NCBI GenBank assembly: GCA_025464005.1
Contig: JAODBO010000121.1
Location: 1-36,606 of the forward strand
DNA: 36,606 nt
Source: Acidimicrobiaceae bacterium
GTDB lineage: Bacteria; Actinomycetota; Acidimicrobiia; Acidimicrobiales; Bog-793
Direction of reading: 5' to 3'
Of this stretch, positions 15,059-22,267 are shown in pieces. The position numbers and the translations under genes were made by a program. A model generated the notes under the pieces. That model made no database searches and had not been told where the DNA came from. It saw only the letters and a program-made list of their open reading frames with translations. Numbering within the stretch: position 1 is the first letter of the stretch; every line of letters begins with the position of its first letter.

Positions 15059-17173
15059 ATGCCGCAGCGGGCCGACCGGGTAGACCCCGCACCGATCGCC
15101 GGCGTCTCCTCCTACAGGGGGGTCCTCCACGCCGAGCTCGTCGAGGACTTCCGGACGGCATGTCTCACGCGGGCCGTCGACGAGCGCCAGATGACTCTCT
15201 ACAAGCAGGGGCGTGTCTACTTCCAGATCGCCGGCGCCGGTCACGAGGCCCTGCTCACGGGCATCGCGAGATCGCTCAGACCCGGATATGACTGGTTCTT
15301 TCCCTACTACCGCGACATCGCCTTGGTGCTCGCGCTCGGTGTCAGCCCGCGCGAGATCATCCTCCAGTCCGTCGGCTCCTCGGACGACCCGAGCTCGGGC
15401 GGGCGCCAGATGCCAGCGCACTGGGGCCGTAAGGATCTGAACATCGTCAGCCAGTCGAGCCCGACCGGGAGCCAGTGCCTGCCCGCGGTCGGCTGTGCCG
15501 AGGCGAGCGGCTACCTCTCGTCGCGTCACATCGACGGGCTCTCCGCGCACCCGGACGAGGTCACCTACGTCTCGCTCGGCGAGGGAGCGACCTCCGAAGG
15601 CGAGTTCTGGGAGAGCCTCAACACGGCGTGCCGGCTTGCCCTGCCCCTCGTCTACGTCGTCGCGGACAACGGCTATGCGATCTCCGTGCCCACAGCCGAC
15701 CAGGCGCCCGGCCCCATCTCGCAGCTCGTGTCCGGGTTCCCCGGCATCGAGGTCGCCCACTTCGACGGCTGCGACTACTTCGAGAGCCGGGCGCGGGGCG
15801 CGGCAGCCGTTGCTCGTGCCCGCTCCGGCGCCGGACCCTCGCTGCTGCACGCCGACGTCACGCGGCCGTACTCCCACTCGTGCTCGGACTCGCAGTCGAA
15901 GTACCGGACCGCCGAGGACGTCGCCGAGGAGCTGGCACGTGATCCGCTCGTCCGCCTCGAGCGCGAGCTCGTCGATGCCGGCGTGCTCGACGACGAGGGC
16001 GTGGCGCTCATAAAGGAGGAGGTCCACGCACTCGTCGCCGAGGCGAGCGCGTCCGCGCTGCTCGGCGCACGGCCGGACCCGGCCACCGTCGCCGACCATC
16101 TCGTCGCGCTCCCGCGCCTGGCGCCGGCTCCCGCCTCGGCTGAGGGCGTCGGCGAGGCGATCCACTTCGGCGAGGCGATCCGCCGGACGCTGCACGAGGT
16201 GATGGGCGCCGACGAGCGCGTGCGGGTGTTCGGCGAGGACGTCGCCGACGCTGCGCAGGAGCACGTCGACGAGCTCGACGGCTTCGGCGGGGTCTTCGGC
16301 ACGACGCACGGCCTCCAGCGGTCCTTCGGTACCGATCGCTGCTTCAACACGCCCCTCGCGGAGGCCAACATCATCGGTCGGGCCGTCGGTCAGGCGCTGC
16401 GCGGCCTGCATCCCTCGCCCGAGATCCAGTTCTTCGACTACATCTGGCCGGCGATGCAGCAGATCCGCTCTGAGGCGGCGACCACCCGGTGGCGCTCCGA
16501 GGGCTCGTTCACGGTGCCGCTGGTGCTGCGGGTCGCCATCGGCGGCTACGTGAAAGGGGGCGCCATCTGGCACTCGCAGAGCGGCGAGTCGATCTTCACC
16601 CACATTCCCGGCCTGGTCGTCGTCTTCCCCTCACGAGCGCGAGATGCCGCCGGGCTGCTGCGGGCGGCATTTCGATGCGACGACCCGGTGCTCTTCCTCG
16701 AGCACAAGGCGCTCTTTCGCCAGCGGTTCGCGATGGACCCGTTCCCCGCGCCGGAGTACGTCGTGCCGATCGGCTCGGCGGCGACCGTCAGGCCGGGCGA
16801 GCACCTCACCATCGTCACCTGGGGGGCGATGGTCCACCGCTCGGTGCTCGCCGCGGAGATGCTCGAGGAGGAGGGGTTGTCGGCGGAGATAATCGACCTG
16901 CGCTGCCTCGCCCCGTGGGACAAGGAGACCGTCGTCTCGTCCGTCCGACGCACCTCCCGGCTGCTCGTCGCGCACGAGGACGTGCTCACCGGGGGCTTCG
17001 GCGCCGAGGTGGCCGCCTTCGTCGCCGACGAGTGCTTCTCGGACCTCGACGCCCCGGTGCGTCGCGTCGCGGCGGCGGACACGTGGGTCCCCTACGAGCC
17101 GGAGCTCGAAAAGGCCGCGCTTCCGCAGGTTGCCGACATCGTCGACGCGGCGAAGTCGCTGGCCAAGTACTGA
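15059..17173 (+). CDS. Fused E1 alpha/beta subunit of a 2-oxoacid dehydrogenase
   Basis: Thiamine-diphosphate decarboxylase component of a branched-chain 2-oxoacid or pyruvate dehydrogenase complex. The first ~350 residues of this 704-aa protein are the alpha subunit: GAGHEALLTGIARSL, DWFFPYYRD, and the ThDP/Mg motif GEGATSEGEFW followed by VVADNGYAIS. Residues ~365-704 are the beta subunit: FGEDVAD, TPLAEANIIGRAVGQALRG, FFDYIWPAMQQI and the C-terminal transketolase domain (LTIVTWGAMVHRSVLAAEML). Such fusions are known for this family, but most actinobacterial complexes have separate subunits. No E2 or E3 lies in the window, so the substrate is unresolved. The ATG 15059 start follows a TAAGGT box. 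Confidence 0.9.
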   Translation: MPQRADRVDPAPIAGVSSYRGVLHAELVEDFRTACLTRAVDERQMTLYKQGRVYFQIAGAGHEALLTGIARSLRPGYDWFFPYYRDIALVLALGVSPREIILQSVGSSDDPSSGGRQMPAHWGRKDLNIVSQSSPTGSQCLPAVGCAEASGYLSSRHIDGLSAHPDEVTYVSLGEGATSEGEFWESLNTACRLALPLVYVVADNGYAISVPTADQAPGPISQLVSGFPGIEVAHFDGCDYFESRARGAAAVARARSGAGPSLLHADVTRPYSHSCSDSQSKYRTAEDVAEELARDPLVRLERELVDAGVLDDEGVALIKEEVHALVAEASASALLGARPDPATVADHLVALPRLAPAPASAEGVGEAIHFGEAIRRTLHEVMGADERVRVFGEDVADAAQEHVDELDGFGGVFGTTHGLQRSFGTDRCFNTPLAEANIIGRAVGQALRGLHPSPEIQFFDYIWPAMQQIRSEAATTRWRSEGSFTVPLVLRVAIGGYVKGGAIWHSQSGESIFTHIPGLVVVFPSRARDAAGLLRAAFRCDDPVLFLEHKALFRQRFAMDPFPAPEYVVPIGSAATVRPGEHLTIVTWGAMVHRSVLAAEMLEEEGLSAEIIDLRCLAPWDKETVVSSVRRTSRLLVAHEDVLTGGFGAEVAAFVADECFSDLDAPVRRVAAADTWVPYEPELEKAALPQVADIVDAAKSLAKY

Positions 17174-17201
17174 GGCCGGGCCGGACCTGCTCGCCCACGC
17201 C

Positions 17202-17246
17202 GTGCTGGCGGGCGCCGTGCTGGCGGGCGCACTGCTGGCAGGCGCC
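17202..17246 (+). repeat. 15-bp tandem repeat (three copies)
   Basis: Three adjacent 15-bp units (GTGCTGGCGGGCGCC with two substitutions by the third copy) lie between the convergent E1 and pstA genes. One forward frame reads VLAGA VLAGA LLAGA then DQPGNG and TAG, which resembles a pentapeptide-repeat ladder. It is too short to be called a gene; it may be a remnant or a simple slippage array. Confidence 0.7.
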
Positions 17247-17267
17247 GACCAGCCCGGGAACGGATAG

Positions 17268-18227
17268 CTACTTGGCCGCGTGTGCCTTCGCGGCACGGCG
17301 CTCACGCCGTCCCCCGCCCTCGCCGCGGTCGGGCGCGTACTTCTGGGTGAGCCGGACGACGAGGCGCGCGACGAGGATCAGCCCGAGGACGAGCACCACG
17401 AGCAGCAGCGACGCGTCGTAGGAGAGTGCCCGCACGGAGGCCGACGGGTCCTCGAAGAACGTGTACGACGCGTAGGTGAGATAGCCGATCGGAGCGTGGA
17501 TGAGGTGCGACGACGGGTAGCTGTTCGACCAGCCCGCCGTGTACAGCAGCGGGGCGGTCTCGCCGACCGAGATGGCGAGGGCGATGATGAGCCCGGTCGC
17601 GATCCCTGGCACGGCGGAGCGAAGCACGACCCTGCGCAGCACGAGCGTTCGCGGCATGCCGAGCGCCTCGCCGCCTTCGCGATAGCCGAGGGGCACCTGG
17701 TTGAGGGCGAGCTCGGTCGACTTGGCGACGTAGGGCACGACGAGGACCGAGAGCACGATCAGTCCAGCCAGCAGCGAGAATTTCCAGTGGAGCCCGACCA
17801 CGAGCGCTACATAGCCGACGTAGCCGAGCACGATCGAGGGAATGCCTGCCAGCACCTCGGAGGCACTGCGGAGCAACGTGGTGTACCAGCTCTGCCTGGC
17901 GATCTCGGCGAGGTAGATGCCGCAGCCGATGCCCGCGAGCCCTGCCAGGATCGCGACGCCGACGAGCAGCACGAAGGTTCCGACGATCGCGTTGGCGAGT
18001 CCACCGCCGACCCCTGTCGAGGTCGTCGTGAAGATGCTCCAGCTCCAGCCTCCTACGGCATGCTGCACGACGCCTTCGAGCACCCAGAAGACCGGCACGA
18101 TGACGAGGAGCAGGGCGACGGCGCAGACCCCCCACCACGCCTTGTCAGCGAGGCGGCGGCGCGGCGAGATGTGCCGCGAACCCTCGCCGAGGCTCGGGCG
18201 TTCCGGACGCGCCGCGGCGGTGCTCAT
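17268..18227 (-). CDS. pstA: Phosphate ABC transporter permease PstA
   Basis: One of the two membrane channel subunits of the high-affinity phosphate importer. The product (319 aa from ATG 18227) has six main helices. It shows the binding-protein-dependent transport motif EGGEALGMPRTLVLRRVVLRSAVPG (EAA loop, which contacts PstB) and the family feature ISVGETAPLLYTAG. A TTG at 18239, four codons upstream, overlaps the pstC stop as TTGA and is an equally possible start given the coupling habit of this genome. The C-terminus is basic. It is the last gene of pstB-pstS-pstC-pstA. Confidence 0.93.
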   Translation of the reverse strand: MSTAAARPERPSLGEGSRHISPRRRLADKAWWGVCAVALLLVIVPVFWVLEGVVQHAVGGWSWSIFTTTSTGVGGGLANAIVGTFVLLVGVAILAGLAGIGCGIYLAEIARQSWYTTLLRSASEVLAGIPSIVLGYVGYVALVVGLHWKFSLLAGLIVLSVLVVPYVAKSTELALNQVPLGYREGGEALGMPRTLVLRRVVLRSAVPGIATGLIIALAISVGETAPLLYTAGWSNSYPSSHLIHAPIGYLTYASYTFFEDPSASVRALSYDASLLLVVLVLGLILVARLVVRLTQKYAPDRGEGGGRRERRAAKAHAAK

Positions 18228-18235
18228 GGTCGCGC

Positions 18236-19348
18236 TCAAAATCCCGCCCCGACCGGGAGGGCCGCGCCCCTGGCCGAACGCCGCACGAGCAGCCGCGCCC
18301 CGATGTTCACGAGCACCGTTATGAGGAACAGGACGAGTGCCGCTTCGGCGAGCGTCTTGACCTCGAGCCCGGTGGTGTCGGTGTTGGCCGCGTCGAGCTG
18401 CGAGACGATCGTCGCCGCGATCGTCGTCATGTTGCCGTAGATGTTGGAACTCGTCTGCAGGATGCTCCCGCTGACAAGGGCCACGGCGATCGTCTCACCG
18501 AGCGCCCGACCGAGGCCGAGCACGATGGCGCCGATGACCCCGGTGCGGACCCAGCGGAGCTGGACCGTCTGGAACACCTCGGCGTCGGTCATGCCGAGGG
18601 CCTCGGCCCCCTCCTTCGTCGCCGCCGGCACCTGGCGTAGAAGGTCCCGCGTCGTCGCTGCGACGATCGGGATGATCATCACGGCCAGCACCAGACCGGC
18701 GCTCAATAGCCCCTGGCCGTAGCCTGTATTGCCCCGGAAGATGCTGAACGGCGGGAAGTTCGGCAAGTGCGCGAGCGCCGGGTAGATGTTGTGCGAGAGC
18801 CAGGGACCGAACGTGAGCACGCCCCATAGCCCGAAGACGACGCTCGGGATGCCGGCCAACACCTCGAGGCAGAACCCGACGACGTTCGCGATGCGCCCGG
18901 GCAGCTTCTCGACTATGAGCACGGCAGCGCCGATGGCGATGGGGCAGGCGACGACCACTGCGATCGCGGCGGACTCGATAGTGCCGATGATGAGCGGGAA
19001 CGCCCCGTAGCTCGCTCCCGCGAAGTGAAGAACACCACCGGTGTGCACTGGCTTGCCGTAGAGATTCCCGGGGTTGAACCCCGAGCCGGTGATGAAGTGC
19101 CAGCCGTTGTAGCGGATCGCGGGCAGCGCCTCGACGAGCAGCACCGCGACCGCAGCGACCAGGCCGGCGAGCGGCACGAGGGCGGCGACACCGCTCCCGA
19201 CGCCGAGCACGCGCTCCGCCACCACCCGGCGACGGGGGCGCCACGAAGGCTCGCGGGTCATCGTGTTCGCCATCTGGCTGCCGGCCGAGTGGTCCGGCTC
19301 GGCGGGGAGCCGGTCGCCTTCTGGCGGGACAGCTGGCTCCTCACTCAT
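18236..19348 (-). CDS. pstC: Phosphate ABC transporter permease PstC
   Basis: Partner channel subunit of PstA. The 370-residue product has a hydrophilic N-terminus of about 55 residues, a first helix, a large external loop (IRYNGWHFITGSGFNPGN) typical of PstC, and the EAA loop EGAEALGMTDAEVFQTVQL. Then follows GLGRALGETIAVALVSG, a strong PstC signature. The ATG at 19348 is preceded by GGGAGC. A 12-bp-stem hairpin separates it from pstS, which may lower its expression relative to the binding protein. Confidence 0.94.
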   Translation of the reverse strand: MSEEPAVPPEGDRLPAEPDHSAGSQMANTMTREPSWRPRRRVVAERVLGVGSGVAALVPLAGLVAAVAVLLVEALPAIRYNGWHFITGSGFNPGNLYGKPVHTGGVLHFAGASYGAFPLIIGTIESAAIAVVVACPIAIGAAVLIVEKLPGRIANVVGFCLEVLAGIPSVVFGLWGVLTFGPWLSHNIYPALAHLPNFPPFSIFRGNTGYGQGLLSAGLVLAVMIIPIVAATTRDLLRQVPAATKEGAEALGMTDAEVFQTVQLRWVRTGVIGAIVLGLGRALGETIAVALVSGSILQTSSNIYGNMTTIAATIVSQLDAANTDTTGLEVKTLAEAALVLFLITVLVNIGARLLVRRSARGAALPVGAGF

Positions 19349-19409
19349 CGGATGCTCCCGCTCCAAATGTATCGGGCGTCTCCCCGGGCCTTCGAGACCC
19401 GAGGACGAA

Positions 19410-19444
19410 GGCGCCCGGCGGCGGAGAATCCACCGCCGGGCGCC
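19410..19444 (-). terminator. Intercistronic hairpin between pstS and pstC
   Basis: A perfect 12-bp stem (GGCGCCCGGCGG at 19410-19421, complement at 19433-19444) encloses an 11-nt loop 15 bp after the pstS stop. There is no T-run. In pst operons such a structure can attenuate read-through or protect the 3' end of the abundant pstS mRNA. Confidence 0.6.
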
Positions 19445-19459
19445 CATGGTCCCTTGGTT

Positions 19460-20665
19460 CTACTGGATCTTCTTAAGCAGGTTGACCGCGACGGCCATGG
19501 CGTTCGGGGCGAGCGCCTGGAAGTACACCGGCGAGAGGTAGCTGGACGCCGAGCCGTTGCGCGGGTCCATGCCCCAGGCGAGGAAGGCCTTGATCGCCTG
19601 CGCGGTGGCCGGGTTCGACTGGTTGGCGTTGACGATGGCGTACTCGAAGTTGACGATCGGGTAGCCGTTCTTCGCCGACTTCGAGTCCACGAGCGAGATC
19701 GCGCCGTTGGCAGGGATCTTCTGGAAGCTCGCCACCTCGTTGGCGATGTTGATCGCCGTCGGCAGGACGTAGTTGCCCTTGCCATTCAGCAGCTGCGCAT
19801 AGGCGAGACCGTTCTTCACAGCCTCACGCAGGTAGCTCACGCCGATGTAGGCGATGCAGCCCGGAGTGGCCACGCAACCCGCCTCCATCCCCTGGTTGCC
19901 CTTCTCGGCAAGGGTGTTGGGGATGCTCGGCCACGACGGCGAGGTCGTGGGGCCACCGGCGGACATGGGGAAGCTCGAGCTGTCCTGGTAGGACAGGTAC
20001 GAGGTGAACAGGAACGAGTCACCACTGCTGTCGGAGCGGTGCAGGACCACGATCTGCTCGTTCGGCAGCGAGACGGTGGGATTGAGCTTCTTCAGCGCCG
20101 GGTCGTTCCAGTGGGTGATCTTGCCCGTGTAGATCGAGTTGAGGATGGCGGCGCTGAGCTTGAGATGCACATGCGACGCGGACACGCCCGAGACGTTGTA
20201 GTCGATCTGCTGGGCGGAGACGTCCTCGGGGATGTTCAACAAGTTGGACGGGTCCGACGGCGGAAGGTATGCGTCCGACGCGCCGATGGCGACCGTGCCG
20301 TTGAGCGCGTCTGCCTGGCCCGTACCGGAGCCGGTGCTCGCCGTCGTGACCGGGACGTTGCCGTGCGCCTTGCTGTAGGCAGAAGCCCACGCGCTCACGA
20401 GCGGGTAGAAGAGCGAGGAGCCAGTCTCCTGGAGCGCTGCGGACGTGCTCGGGGGCTTCTCGAGGCTGGTGAGCTGGGTCTCCAGCGACTTGAGGGTCGG
20501 CCCCGAGGTCTTCTGAGTAGTTGAAGCGCTCGCGATCGACACGGTCGCGCCGGTGAGCGTCAGAGCGCCGACGAGGGTCAGGGCACCGGCGCGCACGAGG
20601 CCACGATTGGCCCTCGACGGCCTGCGCAGAGGCGCCAGGTCAGATCCTTCGTTGCGGGGTTGCAT
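19460..20665 (-). CDS. pstS: Phosphate ABC transporter substrate-binding protein PstS
   Basis: Extracytoplasmic phosphate-binding protein. The 401-residue product has a long basic N-terminus and a hydrophobic signal segment (LVRAGALTLVGALTLTGATVSIASAS). Then come the binding-domain motifs: TGSSLFYPLVSAWASAY, the STGSGTGQADALNG phosphate loop, GASDAYLPPSDPS and HRSDSSGDSFLFTSYL. No Cys is present in the signal region, so there is no lipobox, unlike most Gram-positive PstS. The ATG at 20665 follows AAAGGAGC with good spacing. It is second in the operon after pstB, in contrast to the usual pstS-first order. Confidence 0.94.
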   Translation of the reverse strand: MQPRNEGSDLAPLRRPSRANRGLVRAGALTLVGALTLTGATVSIASASTTQKTSGPTLKSLETQLTSLEKPPSTSAALQETGSSLFYPLVSAWASAYSKAHGNVPVTTASTGSGTGQADALNGTVAIGASDAYLPPSDPSNLLNIPEDVSAQQIDYNVSGVSASHVHLKLSAAILNSIYTGKITHWNDPALKKLNPTVSLPNEQIVVLHRSDSSGDSFLFTSYLSYQDSSSFPMSAGGPTTSPSWPSIPNTLAEKGNQGMEAGCVATPGCIAYIGVSYLREAVKNGLAYAQLLNGKGNYVLPTAINIANEVASFQKIPANGAISLVDSKSAKNGYPIVNFEYAIVNANQSNPATAQAIKAFLAWGMDPRNGSASSYLSPVYFQALAPNAMAVAVNLLKKIQ

Positions 20666-20687
20666 ACGGAAATTGCTCCTTTCGGCT

Positions 20688-20703
20688 GCCCGCTGATGCG
20701 GGC
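20688..20703 (-). repeat. Small hairpin in the pstS leader
   Basis: GCCCGC (20688-20693) and GCGGGC (20698-20703) form a 6-bp stem with a TGAT loop, a few bases upstream of the pstS Shine-Dalgarno (20674-20680). It could stabilise the pstS message after processing from pstB, or modulate initiation. Confidence 0.4.
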
Positions 20704-20780
20704 GTTCTCGGATGGGGCAGTTGCGCGCAGGAACCCGTCCGTCATCGGGTGCCCGCGTGGTTATGGTGAAGATCCGATTG

Positions 20781-21596
20781 CTAGCGATCGACACCCGGGT
20801 CGACGGCGCCGCCGAGGTAGCGAGCCGTCTCCGGTCGCTTCGGTCGCTCGAAGAGCTCGACCGTCGGGCCTGTCTCTACGAGACGTCCCTGGTAGAAGAA
20901 GATCGTGTTGTCCGAGAGGCGGCGAGCCTGCTCGAGGTTGTGCGTCACGATGATCACCGTGAGGCCCGGGGTGAGCCGGCGCACGAGCTCCTCGACCGCT
21001 TCGGTCGAGCGGGGATCGAGCGACGAGGTGGGCTCGTCGAGAAGCAGCACCTCGGGCTTGACGGCCAGAGCTCTCGCGAGGCAGAGCAGCTGCTGCTGGC
21101 CACCGGAGAGCCGAAACGGCGAGTCGTTCATTCGGTCCGCCACCGCACTCCACAGGCCGACCTCGGCGAGCTGGGTCTCGGCGATGTCGCGCAGGTCCGA
21201 GCGCTTGGCCATCTTGTGCGCCTTGACCCCGGCGACGATGTTGTCTTGGATCGACATCGGGAAGGGGTTCGGTCGCTGGAACACCATGCCGACTCGCCGG
21301 CGCAGCACGAGCGGGTCGACGCTGTCGCCGTCGATCTCCTCGCCGTAGAGCGAGATGCTGCCGCGCTTCCAGAAGTTGCGAACCTTGTCGTTCATCCGGT
21401 TGAGCGAGCGGAGGAACGTGGTCTTCCCGGAGCCGGACGGCCCGACGAGGGCCGTGATCGTGCCGGTCGGGAAACCGACCGTGATGTCCTGCATGATCGT
21501 CGCGGACCCGAAGCCCAGGCTGACGCTTTCGGCATCCATCACGTGGGGATGGCGAGCGTCGACCTGCGTGGACCTCGCGGGAGCCGCTGTAGTCAT
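20781..21596 (-). CDS. pstB: Phosphate ABC transporter ATP-binding protein PstB
   Basis: ATPase that powers phosphate uptake by PstSCA. It has Walker A GPSGSGKT, the PstB-typical NRMNDKVRNFWKRGSI region, the Q-loop VFQRPNPFPMS, the ABC signature LSGGQQQ, Walker B LLLDEPTSSLDP and the switch His in VTHNL. From ATG 21596 the product is 271 aa, close to family length. An ATG at 21662 would add 22 residues, but it lies too near the Pho-box array to leave room for a leader and has no Shine-Dalgarno; the 21596 start has GGGGAG upstream. It is the first gene of the operon. No phoU is adjacent. Confidence 0.93.
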   Translation of the reverse strand: MTTAAPARSTQVDARHPHVMDAESVSLGFGSATIMQDITVGFPTGTITALVGPSGSGKTTFLRSLNRMNDKVRNFWKRGSISLYGEEIDGDSVDPLVLRRRVGMVFQRPNPFPMSIQDNIVAGVKAHKMAKRSDLRDIAETQLAEVGLWSAVADRMNDSPFRLSGGQQQLLCLARALAVKPEVLLLDEPTSSLDPRSTEAVEELVRRLTPGLTVIIVTHNLEQARRLSDNTIFFYQGRLVETGPTVELFERPKRPETARYLGGAVDPGVDR

Positions 21597-21687
21597 GTGG
21601 CGGGAGCTCCCCTCGAGAGTGGCCGTGACGGAGAGTTCCTCGCGGCCAACACTGCGTTCCATATGTGTCGAGACGGTAACTTCACCA

Positions 21688-21738
21688 CCTGAACCGCGAT
21701 GAAACGCTCAGTGACCTCAAGGTGACAACTCGGTAAAT
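21688..21738 (-). promoter_or_regulatory. Pho-box-like array (five units, 11-bp phase)
   Basis: On the minus strand five 7-mers occur exactly 11 bp apart: ATTTACC (21738-21732), TGTCACC (21727-21721), GGTCACT (21716-21710), GTTTCAT (21705-21699) and GTTCAGG (21694-21688). This resembles the GTTCACC direct repeats with 4-bp spacers bound by PhoP in Streptomyces. The outer units are weak. Its place before pstB, and a RegX3/PhoP-like regulator 8 kb away, support the call. Confidence 0.6.
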
Positions 21739-21766
21739 CCTTCAGGTCGCACAGCGACTCGCCTAG

Positions 21767-21794
21767 TTGGTCTGACCTGCACCGCGGCTAGCGT
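21767..21794 (+). promoter_or_regulatory. Leaderless promoter of the 21802 gene
   Basis: TTGGTC (21767-21772) and TAGCGT (21789-21794) are separated by 16 bp. The -10 ends 7 nt before the GTG at 21802, so the mRNA should start at or within 1-2 nt of the start codon. No Shine-Dalgarno is present. Confidence 0.55.
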
Positions 21795-21801
21795 AAAAGA
21801 A

Positions 21802-22266
21802 GTGCGCTGCTCACTACCGCTCCGGCTGGCGCTCGCCCCCGTGCTGGCCCCCACTCGCGCCGCTCGTGGCCGCATCGTCCTCGATCGCGCCGGGTCCCGG
21901 CGCGCCGCATGTGCCCTAGCGAGCGCTCGGTCGGCCATAGGCGCCGTGGCGTTCCTTGCGCCCTCACTACCGGCGCGACCGTGGGTAGGCGACAACGACG
22001 CTCGGCTGCCGGCCGTCCGGCTGTTCGCGAGGGCGCTCGGCTCCCGGGACCTCGCGCTCGGCCTCGGTGCGCTGATCGCCCTTCAAGGCGGCACCGACGT
22101 GCGCGGCTGGGTGGAGGCCGGTGCCTTGTCGGACACCGGCGACGCCCTTGCGACTCTCGTCGCCTTTCGCAGATTGCCGAAGCTGACGCGCTGGGCGGTG
22201 CTCGCCTCGACGATCGGCGCGGCGGCAGCCGCCTGGGTGATCGCGCCCTACGTCGATCAGCGGTAG
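21802..22266 (+). CDS. Hypothetical small membrane protein
   Basis: The 154-residue product has a basic N-terminus and three or so weakly hydrophobic segments (ALASARSAIGAVAFLAPSL, ALGSRDLALGLGALIAL and AVLASTIGAAAAAWVIAPYV). The phrase FARALGSRDLALGLGAL resembles a motif in small uncharacterised actinobacterial membrane proteins, but I cannot name the family with confidence. It starts at GTG 21802 behind a leaderless promoter. It is divergent from pstB and converges on the TraG-like gene, with one base between the stops. No function is proposed. Confidence 0.7.
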   Translation: MRCSLPLRLALAPVLAPTRAARGRIVLDRAGSRRAACALASARSAIGAVAFLAPSLPARPWVGDNDARLPAVRLFARALGSRDLALGLGALIALQGGTDVRGWVEAGALSDTGDALATLVAFRRLPKLTRWAVLASTIGAAAAAWVIAPYVDQR

Positions 22267-22267
22267 C

